A stretch of DNA of 44,882 nucleotides from NCBI GenBank assembly GCA_018830445.1, contig JAHJSN010000123.1, positions 1 through 44,882 of the forward strand, written 5' to 3'. Source of the DNA: Alphaproteobacteria bacterium. GTDB taxonomy: Bacteria > Pseudomonadota > Alphaproteobacteria > Rhizobiales > Hyphomicrobiaceae. Under the pieces are notes generated by a model. That model worked only from the letters and a program-made list of their open reading frames with translations. It searched no databases and was not told the DNA's origin. How positions within the stretch are numbered: the first letter of the stretch is position 1; each line of letters starts with the position of its first letter. This document shows, one piece after another, positions 25,082 through 34,378 of the stretch. The position numbers and the translations under genes were made by a program.

Positions 25082-25154
25082 AGAATTCCTCCTCAGCGCT
25101 GGTCCGGAGCCGACCTCATCGTGTGGTCACGGTCCGTCTGGAGCGCTTTCGCGA

Positions 25155-25355
25155 TTACATGAATTTTGCCAGCTCGTAGTAGCGGCGCACATGCTCGGTT
25201 TCACGATAGCCCTGGCTTTGCGCCGGCTCTGCCGCTTCAGCTTCCGTGACAATCACGGTTGATGCGGCGACCGCCCCGGTACCCACAACGCCTGCTCCGG
25301 CGAGCTTCAGAAAACCGCGCCTGTCGGTTTCAGCTGTTGTCTTGTCCTTCTTCAT
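25155..25355 (-). CDS. Small twin-arginine protein of formate dehydrogenase loci
   Basis: The product has 66 residues, and almost all of it is a Tat signal: TDRRGFLKLAG, then a hydrophobic stretch (VVGTGAVAASTVIV) and an Ala/Glu-rich end. Only about 25 residues would remain (SQGYRETEHVRRYYELAKFM). It matches, from memory, the small 'formate dehydrogenase region Tat target' family that sits just before the alpha gene. GAGGAGG precedes the ATG. It may be a small subunit, or help Tat-dependent assembly. Confidence 0.85.
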   Translation of the reverse strand: MKKDKTTAETDRRGFLKLAGAGVVGTGAVAASTVIVTEAEAAEPAQSQGYRETEHVRRYYELAKFM

Positions 25356-25427
25356 TCGCTTTTCCTCCTCGTTCTGGTCACCGGGGCCGGTTCAAGGCCG
25401 GACCGAAAACCGAATGTCTCATCAGGG

Positions 25428-26054
25428 TTAATCGTATTCGAAAGCTTTCGCTTCGATCTCCATGAAAATCGACCCGAGAACGCCGACCGCGGCATAGAAA
25501 GCCGACTGCTTGGTCTCGGACAGATCCTTGAAAAAATGTGGTGCCCAGACGCCCACGTGGGCGTCGAAGAACTTCTTTTGTTCGGACAGCGAGGCAGGAG
25601 CCCCGAAGCGGCCCTCGATCAAGCCGGCCATCATTTCAAGAACCGACGAAATGTGGTCCTCGGGCTCCTTGATATCCGGATTATGCTCGACACCGATGGC
25701 CGCCATGTCCCGGCGCAACCGTGCCAACGGCTTTTCGTGCAGAAAGCCCGTCAGATAGTACGAACCGAAGGGCACGAGAACGCCGCTGCCGATTCCTACG
25801 AAGAGTTCATGGTAGGCATCGTCTTCGGCTTCAGGAGATGCGTTCGCGGCAGCCTCCGCGCACGCCTTCAGAGCTTGCCCGAGTCGGCTTGAATCACCGC
25901 CGATCGCGGCAAACGCGTCGAGAAGTTCAGGGCCGGCAGGGGCAGAAAACGGGCCCGCGATCAACTGATAGATCTGCGCCCGAAGAAACTCTTCCGGTGC
26001 AAGCCCGTTCGCGGGGTCGGCTTCAAGGGTGGCGTGCGTGGAATTGTTACGCAC
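25428..26054 (-). CDS. TorD-family chaperone for formate dehydrogenase
   Basis: This is a helical cytosolic chaperone of the TorD/DmsD family that holds molybdoenzymes before Tat export. It has the family-like DAYHELFVGIGSGVLVPFGSYYLTGF and HISSVLEMMAGLIEG segments. The start is taken as GTG 26054 because GGAGAGGAG lies 6 bases upstream; the frame could extend to TTG 26072, but that would place the site inside the gene. The length is 208 residues. It is the first gene of the fdh operon, 72 bases before the small Tat protein. Confidence 0.88.
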   Translation of the reverse strand: MRNNSTHATLEADPANGLAPEEFLRAQIYQLIAGPFSAPAGPELLDAFAAIGGDSSRLGQALKACAEAAANASPEAEDDAYHELFVGIGSGVLVPFGSYYLTGFLHEKPLARLRRDMAAIGVEHNPDIKEPEDHISSVLEMMAGLIEGRFGAPASLSEQKKFFDAHVGVWAPHFFKDLSETKQSAFYAAVGVLGSIFMEIEAKAFEYD

Positions 26055-26479
26055 TTGTTGCTCCTCTCCCAACCGAGCGTCTCACGAGCGATCCGCAAGA
26101 CGTGGCTATTTTTTTTGGTTGGCCGGAGGTTGCCGAATAAAATGTCGCAGCACAAGAGTTGAAACGTCGTTCACGATCACAATTGTATGCATCAAATTTT
26201 CTTATCTCGCGATGCGGAATGCGCGGATCTACCACTGAATGTTTTTTGTTTTATGTTTTAACGTTTTTCGTAATTTCTGCGTTTTTATGCACTGTATTCG
26301 ACTGTCGCGATGTTGCGGCACACAAGACGCATTCCTTGTCTTGCACCGCCAGGACGGTGTCTATGTAGCTGGTGAATTCGAGCCGTTGCGTTGCGGCCCG
26401 GGTGCCTTATGTTCGAGTTTCAAACCCACGCATTCATCAATGCTGCCCAAACGGGCGATGCGACGTGCCAGGGACCAGC
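26055..26479. promoter_or_regulatory. AT-rich divergent promoter region between fdh operon and moaA
   Basis: This 425-base stretch separates the TorD-like gene (minus) from moaA (plus). Bases 26100-26330 are far richer in A and T than the rest of the window, with T-runs at 26109-26116 and around 26240-26290. It contains the palindromes ACAATTGT (26179-26186) and ATGCAT (26187-26192). No gene is supported: short frames here lack sites and family motifs. It most likely holds the fdh promoter, and perhaps a binding site for a nucleoid protein or regulator. Confidence 0.5.
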
Positions 26480-27505
26480 ATGACCACACTTTCGACGACC
26501 CGCCAGAACGCCTCGATGATCGATCCGTTCGGACGCAATGTCTCCTACCTCAGGGTTTCGGTGACGGACCGGTGCGATTTCCGCTGCGTCTACTGCATGT
26601 CGGAGCACATGACGTTTCTACCCAAAAAAGACCTGCTGACGCTGGAGGAACTCGATCGGGTCTGTTCGGCATTCGTCAGAAAGGGCGTGCGGAAGCTGCG
26701 CATCACGGGAGGGGAGCCGCTGGTGCGCAAGAACGTGCTGTGGCTGTTCAAGCAACTGGGGCGGCATCTTGAAGACGGTTCGCTCGACGAGCTGACGCTG
26801 ACCACCAACGGCAGCCTGCTGCACCGGATGTCGGGGGATCTTTATGCCTGCGGCGTGCGCCGCATAAACGTTTCGATCGACACGCTCGATTCTGCGAAAT
26901 TCAAGGCGATCACTCGCTGGGGTGACCTTGAAACCGTGCTCAATGGGCTCGCGGCCGCCGAGCGGGCGGGACTGAAAATCAAGATCAACGCCGTCGCGCT
27001 GAAAGGCGTCAACGATACCGAAATCGACGAACTCATCCGCTTCGCGCACGGCCGTGGCGCCGACCTGACGTTGATCGAGACGATGCCGATGGGCGACATC
27101 GAAGGCGACCGGACCGACCAATATTTGCCACTCAGCCAGGTGCGCGCCGACCTGATGGAACGCTGGACGCTAAGCGATATTCCATACAATTCCGGCGGGC
27201 CTGCGCGTTACTTCGAGATCAAGGAGACGGGCGGGCGGCTCGGATTCATCACGCCGCTGACCCACAACTTCTGCGAAAGCTGCAACCGCGTGCGGCTGAC
27301 GTGCACCGGCACGCTCTACATGTGCCTCGGGCAGGATGATGCCGCTGACTTGCGTTCCGCGCTTCGAGCCTCCGACGGCGACGTGGCCCTTGAAGCGGCG
27401 ATCGACGAAGCGATCGGACGCAAGCCGAAGGGCCACGACTTCGTCATTGACCGGCGCAATCAGGCCCCCGCCGTCGCACGCCACATGAGCGTGACAGGCG
27501 GTTAG
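26480..27505 (+). CDS. moaA: MoaA, GTP 3',8-cyclase
   Basis: This radical SAM enzyme makes the first step of molybdopterin synthesis. The N-terminal cluster is CDFRCVYC (C32, C36, C39), followed by [10 protein letters not shown]. The C-terminal cluster is in [12 protein letters not shown] and a later cysteine. The protein ends in GG, as the family requires. ATG 26480 starts the usual 341-residue protein; the frame is open 108 bases further upstream, but without family similarity. It is divergent from the fdh operon and would supply its cofactor. Confidence 0.95.
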   Translation: MTTLSTTRQNASMIDPFGRNVSYLRVSVTDRCDFRCVYCMSEHMTFLPKKDLLTLEELDRVCSAFVRKGVRKLRITGGEPLVRKNVLWLFKQLGRHLEDGSLDELTLTTNGSLLHRMSGDLYACGVRRINVSIDTLDSAKFKAITRWGDLETVLNGLAAAERAGLKIKINAVALKGVNDTEIDELIRFAHGRGADLTLIETMPMGDIEGDRTDQYLPLSQVRADLMERWTLSDIPYNSGGPARYFEIKETGGRLGFITPLTHNFCESCNRVRLTCTGTLYMCLGQDDAADLRSALRASDGDVALEAAIDEAIGRKPKGHDFVIDRRNQAPAVARHMSVTGG

Positions 27506-27635
27506 GGAAGCGATGAATTAAGTACCGAAAGCGTTTCGGCGCAGTTGTCGCGCCTACATTGACTGGTAACGCCGAGTGTATTCGGTCATGGTTCGTGCTT
27601 CAGTCCAATCCGTTCAATTCCGTGGGAGTGTCAGG

Positions 27636-27839
27636 ATGAATATCGATCGGTTCGTAATGGCATTTGCCGGCGCGATGATTGTTGCCGGCGTGTTGCTGAC
27701 CTGGTTCGTGCACATCTACTGGTTGGCGCTGCCGACGTTCGTCGGGCTCAACCTGTTGCAGGCGGCGTTCACCGGGTTCTGCCCGCTGGCCAAGATACTC
27801 AAGGCCGCCGGCATGACGCCGGGCACGGCGTTTCAATGA
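27636..27839 (+). CDS. Small DUF2892-type inner-membrane protein
   Basis: The product has 67 residues with two membrane spans ([19 protein letters not shown] and [16 protein letters not shown]), ending in [14 protein letters not shown]. This fits the DUF2892/YgaP membrane-tail family, whose cysteine in FCP is conserved. ATG 27636 is chosen because the frame's upstream part ([11 protein letters not shown]) looks noncoding and a GGGAG site is nearby. Relatives are often fused to or next to rhodanese domains; none is seen here. It is convergent with hom. Confidence 0.8.
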   Translation: MNIDRFVMAFAGAMIVAGVLLTWFVHIYWLALPTFVGLNLLQAAFTGFCPLAKILKAAGMTPGTAFQ

Positions 27840-27919
27840 TTCTGGTTCGGTAAGCAGCAAGGTGGACTAAACGAGTTCGCCTTGAGACGTGTCCTGGATT
27901 TCCGCGCGACAAGGCTTCC

Positions 27920-29245
27920 TCAAAGTTTCTCGATGCGAATGACCTGCGGGCGGGCGGCAACCTTGTCGTTGGCTTCGATGCTCGCCACGGCGCGGCGGAT
28001 GGCGTCCTCGGTCGTCTCGTGGGTGATCATGATGACGGTTGCCGGGCCGCCGGTCAAAGTCGGCTTGCCACTGCCGGGCAATCCCTTCATCTCGCGGCGC
28101 TGCACGACGCTTTCCAGCGAGACGCCTTCATCGCCCATGCACTTGGCGATCGAAGCCATGGCGCCGGGCTCATCGCGCACCGACATGCGCATGTAATATG
28201 CACCGCAATGCTCGTCGATCCTGGCGCGGCGATGCGGGCTGAGACGGTCGCTCGGCGTGATGAACGGCGGCAATACGATACCGCGGGCGACATCGACGAT
28301 ATCGCTGGCGACGGCGGCCGCGGTCGGCCTGCCGCCGGCGCCGGCCCCCACGAGGAGCAGCGGGCCGGTGAAGTCACCTTCGAGGGCGACGCAGTTGGTG
28401 ACGCCGGAGACTTCGGCGATCGCCGAATGCATCGGCACCATCGCCGGATGAACCCTGGCCTCGATGCCGCTCGGGGTTTCGATGGCGACGCCGAGGAGTT
28501 TGATGCGGTAACCCAGATCGCGTGCCGCCTCGATGTCGGCCTCGGTGATCGTGTCGATGCCTTCGACGTGGATCTGGTCGGCGGCCACCTCGGTGCCGAA
28601 AGCAAGGCTGGTCATCAATGCGAGCTTGTGGCCGGCATCGAAGCCGCCGACGTCGAAGGTCGGATCGGCCTCGGCGTAGCCCATGTCCTGGGCCTCCTTC
28701 AGCACATCGGCAAATGAGCGGCCGTCCTCCTCCATGACGGTGAGGATATAGTTGCAGGTGCCGTTCAGTATCCCGTAAACGCGGGACACTTTGTTGGGAA
28801 TGAACGCTTCGCGCATCGTCTTGATGACCGGGATGCCGCCTGCGACTGCGGCTTCGAAATTGAGCGCAACGGCGTTTTCCTCCGCCAGCCTTGCCAGCGC
28901 AACGCCATGCTTGGCGAGCAGCGCCTTATTGGCGGTGACGACGTGCTTGCCGGCAGCAAGGGCCGCCTCGATCGCGGCTTTCGCCGGGCCGTTTTCTCCG
29001 CCGATGAGTTCGACGAATACGTCGATGCCCGGATCGGCGGCAAGCGCCACGGGGTCGTCAAACCAGCGAACGCCTGCAAGGCTGACGCCACGGTCCTTAG
29101 TCCGGGAACGGGCGGAAACGGCGGCCACCTGCAACGGCCGCGGCAGGATCGCCGAAAGGCGGTCGCGGTGGGTTTCGATGAGCTGTAGCAGGCCGGCACC
29201 GACCGTGCCGAGCCCGGCAACGCCGAGTTTGAGTGGTTCGCTCAT
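27920..29245 (-). CDS. hom: Homoserine dehydrogenase
   Basis: This enzyme reduces aspartate semialdehyde to homoserine for threonine and methionine synthesis. The N-terminal NAD(P) loop is GVAGLGTVGAG. The catalytic domain has the NGTCNYIL and YAEADPTFDVGGFDAGHKL motifs. The C-terminal ACT domain (about 350-430, YYMRMSVRDEPGAMASIAK) would bind a feedback inhibitor, as is known for the family. The length is 441 residues. It is on the same strand as the aminotransferase, 130 bases downstream. Confidence 0.96.
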   Translation of the reverse strand: MSEPLKLGVAGLGTVGAGLLQLIETHRDRLSAILPRPLQVAAVSARSRTKDRGVSLAGVRWFDDPVALAADPGIDVFVELIGGENGPAKAAIEAALAAGKHVVTANKALLAKHGVALARLAEENAVALNFEAAVAGGIPVIKTMREAFIPNKVSRVYGILNGTCNYILTVMEEDGRSFADVLKEAQDMGYAEADPTFDVGGFDAGHKLALMTSLAFGTEVAADQIHVEGIDTITEADIEAARDLGYRIKLLGVAIETPSGIEARVHPAMVPMHSAIAEVSGVTNCVALEGDFTGPLLLVGAGAGGRPTAAAVASDIVDVARGIVLPPFITPSDRLSPHRRARIDEHCGAYYMRMSVRDEPGAMASIAKCMGDEGVSLESVVQRREMKGLPGSGKPTLTGGPATVIMITHETTEDAIRRAVASIEANDKVAARPQVIRIEKL

Positions 29246-29375
29246 TTGAGGGGGCCGTCGTCCTCGTCAGGGGTTGGCGTTCAAAGTGCAATAGGCCGCG
29301 CCACCGCCCAATTTGCAAGCCCCGGCGCAGTGAAGTGCGCGGCGCCGGTCAATCGGAATGTCTGGCGGGCTGGTT

Positions 29376-30602
29376 TTAGCGGCTGGCCTTTTGGCTCAGC
29401 GGAATGACGTTGTCGTTCGACTTGGGTTGCTCGGCAAAAAACTTTTTGAGGTTACGGCCGGCCTGACGGATGCGCTGCTCGTTCTCAACAAGCGCGATGC
29501 GGACGTAACCCTCGCCATATTCGCCGAAACCGAGCCCGGGGGAGACCGCAACATCGGCCTTTTCGATGAGCAGCTTGGAAAACTCGACCGACCCCAAATG
29601 CTGGAAGCGCTCCGGGATCGGCGCCCAGCAGAACATGGTGGCCGGCGGTGGCGGTACGTCCCAGCCGGCGCGGGCAAAGCTCTCGACGAGGCAGTCGCGG
29701 CGGGCCTTGTAAACGCCGCGGATTTCGTCGATGCAATCCTGCGGGCCGTTCAAGGCAGCGCTGGCGGCGACCTGGATCGGCGTGAACGCGCCATAGTCGA
29801 GGTAGGACTTGACGCGTGCAAGTGCGCCAATCAGCCGTTCATTGCCGACCGCGAAGCCCATGCGCCAGCCCGGCATGTTGTAGGTCTTCGACAGTGAGGT
29901 GAACTCGACGGCGACATCCTTGGCGCCAGGAACTTCGAGAATCGATGGCGGCGGATTGTTCTCGAAATAGATCTCCGCGTAGGCGATGTCGGAGAGAATT
30001 ATCAGATCAAGCTTCTTGGCGAGGGCGACGGCCTCCTTGTAGAAATCCAGACTCGCAACCATCGAAGTCGGGTTCGACGGAAAATTGAGAACGACGGCAA
30101 TCGGCTTGGGGACCGAGTGGCTCCAGGAGCGCTCGAGTGCGCGCAGGAAGTCCTCGCCGTTGCCAGCCGGAATGTGGCGTATCGCGCCGCCGGAGATAAT
30201 GAAACCGAACTCGTGGATCGGATAGGTCGGGTTGGGGACAAGGATCACGTCGCCCGGGGCGGTGATCGCCTGGGCCATGTTGGCGAAGCCTTCCTTCGAG
30301 CCGAGCGTGGCGATCACTTCGGTTTCGGGGTTCAACTTCACACCGAAGCGGCGCTCATAGTAGGCCGCCTGGGCGCGGCGCAGACCGGGGATGCCCTTGG
30401 AGGCCGAATAGCGGTGGGTGCGCGGCTTGGCGACCGTTTCGACGAGCTTGTCGACGATGTGCTGGGGGGTCGGCAAGTCCGGATTGCCCATGCCGAGATC
30501 GATGATGTCAGCCCCGCCCGCCCGCGCGGCCGCCTTCAGCCGGTTCACTTCAGCGAAAACGTAAGGCGGCAGGCGTTTGATGGAGTGAAATTCCTCGATC
30601 AC
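29376..30602 (-). CDS. PLP aminotransferase, AlaC/DapL-like
   Basis: This is a class I aminotransferase of 408 residues. Visible PLP-site residues are N177 (NFPSNPTS), D205 (LSDIAYAE) and K239 in SLSKTYNMPGWR. Proteins like this, next to hom, are often labelled LL-diaminopimelate aminotransferase or alanine transaminase. Because dapD (succinylase route) is present in this window, the DapL reaction is not needed for lysine, so an AlaC-like glutamate-pyruvate role is more likely. The first codon is GTG with a weak ribosome-binding site. Confidence 0.85.
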   Translation of the reverse strand: MIEEFHSIKRLPPYVFAEVNRLKAAARAGGADIIDLGMGNPDLPTPQHIVDKLVETVAKPRTHRYSASKGIPGLRRAQAAYYERRFGVKLNPETEVIATLGSKEGFANMAQAITAPGDVILVPNPTYPIHEFGFIISGGAIRHIPAGNGEDFLRALERSWSHSVPKPIAVVLNFPSNPTSMVASLDFYKEAVALAKKLDLIILSDIAYAEIYFENNPPPSILEVPGAKDVAVEFTSLSKTYNMPGWRMGFAVGNERLIGALARVKSYLDYGAFTPIQVAASAALNGPQDCIDEIRGVYKARRDCLVESFARAGWDVPPPPATMFCWAPIPERFQHLGSVEFSKLLIEKADVAVSPGLGFGEYGEGYVRIALVENEQRIRQAGRNLKKFFAEQPKSNDNVIPLSQKASR

Positions 30603-30807
30603 GGGGCTTATCTTTCGTTACGGTACGGGGTTTTTCCGCAGACCTTGATGGCAGCGCCACTTAAGTTCCATGGTCCGGCGGGTCGATCCGCGTAGTTTTG
30701 GCTGACAAGGTGTTCGTGCACCGCGGCCGGTGCCGTCGCTAGATAAATACGCCTTTCGCCGGGGCCGCGTCCAGCGCCGTGGCATCAATAGCTGCGAACG
30801 GTCGGTT

Positions 30808-31071
30808 TCAGTTCGTCGTTTCCGGGATCTTGTAGGTTATCGGCGTGATTTTCGCGGCCCGCTGGTTCTGCTTTTCGGCGATCTCATTCATGGCCGCAAG
30901 CGCCTTGGACTTCTGCTTGGCGTTCAGCATCGTCGCCGGGCGGGTATGGTCGATGGCCGGAAGGCTGGTCCCAGGGCTCGATAAGCCGCAGCCAGCCAGG
31001 CTCAGGCAGGCCGCGACACCGGCAAATAAAGCTGCACAAAAGCGCAAAGATCTTCCAACGCAGTTCCGCAT
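30808..31071 (-). CDS. Small lipoprotein of unknown function
   Basis: The product has 87 residues from ATG 31071 with a signal and lipobox (VAACLSLAGC, lipidated Cys28), then a polar, Lys-rich segment (LNAKQKSKALAAMNEIAEKQ) and KITPITYKIPETTN at the end. GGGGAG lies about 12 bases upstream. The frame continues 117 bases further up, but that part has no homology signs. The family is not recognised. It is divergent from phaC. Confidence 0.75.
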   Translation of the reverse strand: MRNCVGRSLRFCAALFAGVAACLSLAGCGLSSPGTSLPAIDHTRPATMLNAKQKSKALAAMNEIAEKQNQRAAKITPITYKIPETTN

Positions 31072-31320
31072 TTGCGATTGTTGCTCCCCGGAGGCCCCGT
31101 GAGTCAGGCCGACCGCCCCAATTCCCGACACTCTAACCCGTCGCCTTGCCGGCAGTCCATGCGCCACGACGCGCCGGGCGCTTTGCATGCGCGCAACTAA
31201 TGTTGCCTTGCTGCAAGGGCTGTCAAAGAACTAGATTATTCGCTAATCCACCGCAAGATGCATCAATGCTTCAGGGCCGTCGCAGGCGGGCCGCTGCATG
31301 AACCAAGGCGAATCTTACCT

Positions 31321-33138
31321 ATGAACGACGAAACGGACCGCAACACCGTGGATCTGGCCAACTACCAAATCAAGAATCCTGATCAGTTTGCCCAGAACAT
31401 GCTGCAGTTTCTTGAAGGTGCCAGCAAGGTCATGGCCGACTTCATGGAACGGGCCGACAACAAGCAAACTCCGTTTTCTACCGCCAGCGAAATCCAGGAC
31501 GCCTCCAAGACCTTGAGCGAACTGGTCACCTACTGGATGATGAACGATCCAGGCAAACTCGCCGAGTCGCAAGCGCAGCTGATGCGCTCCTATGCCGAGA
31601 TCTGGAACAACTCGCTGATGAAAATGATGGGTGAACAGCGGCAGCCCGTCATCGAGCCGGAACCCGGTGACAACAGGTTCAAGGATCCCGACTGGACGAC
31701 CAATCCCTATTTCGATTTCTGGAAGCAGGCCTATCTGGCCACCAGCCGCTGGGCAGAAGACATGGTGCAGTCCACCGAGGGTCTCTCGGAACGCGAGAGG
31801 CAACGCATCGAGTATCATTTCCGCCAGCTTTCAAGCGCGCTGTCGCCGTCGAATTTTCCGATGACCAATCCCGAAGTCGTGCGCGAGACGTTCAAGACGA
31901 ATGCCGAAAACCTCGTCAACGGCATCGGCAATCTGTCGGAGGACATGAAGAAGTCCGGCGACCTCTTGAAGATCAGGCAGACCGACATCGATGCCTTCGA
32001 AGTCGGCCGCAACCTTGCCACGACACCGGGCAAGGTGGTGTTCCAGAACGAAATCTTCCAGCTCATACAGTACGCCCCGACGACGGAGACCGTCCACAAG
32101 ACGCCGCTTCTCATCGTTCCGCCGTGGATCAACAAATTCTACATTCTCGATCTGACACCGGCCAAGAGCTTCATCAAATACGTCGTCGACCAGGGCTTCT
32201 CGGTTTTCGTCATCTCCTGGGTCAACCCGGACGAATCGCTTGCCGACGTCAATTTCGACGACTACATGACGCGCGGGGTGCTTGCTGCCGCGGCAGCCGT
32301 CCAAAAGGAAACGGGCGAAAAGAAGATCAACGGGCTTGGCTATTGCGTCGGGGGGACGCTGCTGGCCACGACGCTCGCCTACCTGTCGAAACGGCGCGAG
32401 AACATGTTCTCCTCGGTGACCTTCCTGACGACGCAGGTGGACTTCACCAAGGCCGGCGACCTGTTGCTGTTCATCGACGACAACCAGCTTGCCAGCCTGG
32501 ACGAGATGATGGCGGAACGCGGCTATCTCGACGGATCGCGCATGGCCAACGTCTTCAACATGATGCGCCCGAAGGATCTGGTCTGGCCCTACATCGTCAA
32601 CAACTACATGCTCGGCAAGAAGCCGTTCCCGTTCGACCTGCTCTACTGGAACCAGGATTCGACGCGGATGCCGGCGGCCAACCACCACTATTACCTGCGC
32701 GAGTTCTACCACGAGAACAAACTGGCCAAGGGTGAGCTTGAAATCGCCGGGGAGACCGTGTGCCTCAGCGATATCAAGATTCCGATTTTCGACCTGGCCA
32801 CCAAGGAAGACCACATCGCACCGGCGCAGTCGGTGTTCATAGGCGCACAATTGTTCGGCGGACCGGTCGAACTGGTTGTCGCGGGATCAGGTCATATCGC
32901 AGGCGTCGTCAATCCACCCGAGAAGGTCAAATACCAGTACTGGACGGCTTCCAAGGCGGCAGCCGAGTCGCTACCCGACTGGATGGAGATGGCGCGCGAA
33001 ACGCCGGGTTCCTGGTGGCCATACTGGATCGAATGGCTTTCGAAGCAGTCGGGAAAAAGCATTCCGCCGCGCGAACCGGGAAAAGTGCTCGGCGCGATCG
33101 AGGATGCTCCGGGTTCCTATGTGCGGGTGAGTTCGTAA
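31321..33138 (+). CDS. phaC: Class I poly(3-hydroxyalkanoate) synthase
   Basis: PhaC polymerises hydroxyacyl-CoA into storage polyester on the granule surface. The lipase-like box GYCVGG has C342 as nucleophile; D497 (TKEDHIAP) and H525 (GSGHIAGV) complete the triad. The N-terminal region includes DPDWTTNPYFDFWKQAY, typical of class I. The length is 605 residues. ATG 31321 is preferred; an in-frame ATG at 31258 would add 21 residues of noncoding character. No phaA, phaB or phasin gene is adjacent. Confidence 0.96.
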   Translation: MNDETDRNTVDLANYQIKNPDQFAQNMLQFLEGASKVMADFMERADNKQTPFSTASEIQDASKTLSELVTYWMMNDPGKLAESQAQLMRSYAEIWNNSLMKMMGEQRQPVIEPEPGDNRFKDPDWTTNPYFDFWKQAYLATSRWAEDMVQSTEGLSERERQRIEYHFRQLSSALSPSNFPMTNPEVVRETFKTNAENLVNGIGNLSEDMKKSGDLLKIRQTDIDAFEVGRNLATTPGKVVFQNEIFQLIQYAPTTETVHKTPLLIVPPWINKFYILDLTPAKSFIKYVVDQGFSVFVISWVNPDESLADVNFDDYMTRGVLAAAAAVQKETGEKKINGLGYCVGGTLLATTLAYLSKRRENMFSSVTFLTTQVDFTKAGDLLLFIDDNQLASLDEMMAERGYLDGSRMANVFNMMRPKDLVWPYIVNNYMLGKKPFPFDLLYWNQDSTRMPAANHHYYLREFYHENKLAKGELEIAGETVCLSDIKIPIFDLATKEDHIAPAQSVFIGAQLFGGPVELVVAGSGHIAGVVNPPEKVKYQYWTASKAAAESLPDWMEMARETPGSWWPYWIEWLSKQSGKSIPPREPGKVLGAIEDAPGSYVRVSS

Positions 33139-33200
33139 GCCTCGTCGCGAAGTGGCTGGCCATCGAAGGACGGCGGCTCCTGCCGGATTGGGTTGTGCCG

Positions 33201-33230
33201 CTTGGGTTGCTCCTGCTTGGGTTGCTCCTG
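33201..33230. repeat. Perfect 15-base tandem duplication after phaC
   Basis: CTTGGGTTGCTCCTG occurs twice in direct succession, 63 bases after the phaC stop codon. On the minus strand it would read as Lys-Gln-Glu-Gln-Pro repeated. A short T-rich stretch follows (TTTTTTCAACAGTTTTTCAAC, 33249 onward), without a clear hairpin. No gene is supported between 33139 and 33409. Confidence 0.8.
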
Positions 33231-33409
33231 CCATCTCCGGATCGATGACTGTTTTTTCAACAGTTTTTCAACAGGTGATGCGGCACCGGAGGCGAATCTG
33301 CCACAGCAGCCAGGCATTCATTCGAATTTGGGGCTCCAGGCGGCAATCCGTTAACCCAACGCGAACGTTGACTGGTATTAACTTCGCCTGAAAAGCTTTG
33401 AGAGGTCCC

Positions 33410-34249
33410 ATGTCCCGATCGCGTTTACCGTCCTTCGGCACAGTTGCCATTGCCGTCCTGACTTTGGGGTCAGCAGCCGGTGCCGCTTCGGCACAGGAGG
33501 GGGCGCACGGCTATGGAGCTGCTCAAAGCGGCGGCTTCAGCCTCGGTGTCGGCGGAGTGGTCGGTGTGAAGCCGAAGTACGAAGGTTCCGACGAATACGA
33601 AGCGTTCGGCTTCCCGATCGTGTTCCCCAAATTCGGCGGCAACGACCTTGAAGGCCGCGTCAAGGTGCGTGGCGCCGACGACGTCCGATTCAAGCTGTTC
33701 GAGGCGGGCGGGTTCGAAGTCGGCCCACTGGCCGGCTATGCGTTCGGCCGCGACGAAGACGACGGCGACCTTTTACGCGGCCTCGGCGACGTCGACGACG
33801 GCTTCGTCGTTGGCGCCTATGCCGGGTATCATCTGGGTCCGGTGCTGTTCGACGTGTCCTACCATCAAATCGTCTCGGGCAACGACGATGGCTACCAGAT
33901 CCGGTTCGGCGCGGAAGTCGAGCGGTATTTCTCGCCAAGCCTGAGGGGCGTGGCGCGGGTCGGCACGACTTTCGCCGACGACAACTATACGGATTCTTAT
34001 TTCGGAATCACGCGTGCCCAGTCGCTGCGCTCGGCGGCGAACCTGTCGGCTTACGAGGCCGATTCCGGCATCAAGGACGTGCACGTTGAGCTCGGACTGA
34101 CCTGGGACGTAACGGAGCGCTGGCAACTCAAGGGCAGCGCACGGTACGGCAGGCTGGTCGGGGATGCCGCCGACAGCCCGATCGTCGAAAGCGAAGACCA
34201 GTTCTCGGCGCTGATCGGCGCATCCTACAGGTTCGATTTCCAGCGGTAG
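33410..34249 (+). CDS. MipA/OmpV-family outer-membrane protein
   Basis: The product has 279 residues with a signal peptide (TVAIAVLTLGSAAGAASA, cleavage before QEGAH). Alternating beta strands typical of a small outer-membrane barrel follow: GFSLGVGGVVGVKPKYEGSD, GFPIVFPKF, and a last strand LIGASYRFDFQR ending in aromatic-x-Arg. The pattern fits MipA/OmpV scaffolding or porin-like proteins. ATG 33410 is used, with GAGAGG just upstream; a TTG at 33398 is in frame. It has its own promoter region after phaC. Confidence 0.85.
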   Translation: MSRSRLPSFGTVAIAVLTLGSAAGAASAQEGAHGYGAAQSGGFSLGVGGVVGVKPKYEGSDEYEAFGFPIVFPKFGGNDLEGRVKVRGADDVRFKLFEAGGFEVGPLAGYAFGRDEDDGDLLRGLGDVDDGFVVGAYAGYHLGPVLFDVSYHQIVSGNDDGYQIRFGAEVERYFSPSLRGVARVGTTFADDNYTDSYFGITRAQSLRSAANLSAYEADSGIKDVHVELGLTWDVTERWQLKGSARYGRLVGDAADSPIVESEDQFSALIGASYRFDFQR

Positions 34250-34313
34250 TCTTATTGGAGGCTGACAGCAGCCAGGCAGGCGCGGGCCTGCAATCGCCAA
34301 CTGCTGCTCGATT

Positions 34314-34353
34314 CCTTTTCGCAACTCAGCATACCTTTTCGACACTCAGCGGC
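34314..34353. repeat. Imperfect 20-base tandem repeat
   Basis: Two copies of about 20 bases sharing CCTTTTCG and ACTCAGC follow each other in the gap between the MipA/OmpV gene and the convergent LysR gene. They may be the remains of a slippage event. No strong terminator hairpin is visible here. Confidence 0.5.
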
Positions 34354-34378
34354 TCAATCGAAACGCCCAAGCGACGTT

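Noticed and set aside
26170-26200. FNR/FixK box near TTGTATGCATCAA
   Set aside because: The half-sites are spaced one base short of TTGAT-N4-ATCAA and do not match at both sides.
33117-33317. Minus-strand 66-codon frame with KQEQPKQEQPK
   Set aside because: It overlaps the end of phaC, its repeat comes from a simple 15-base duplication, and no start signal is seen.
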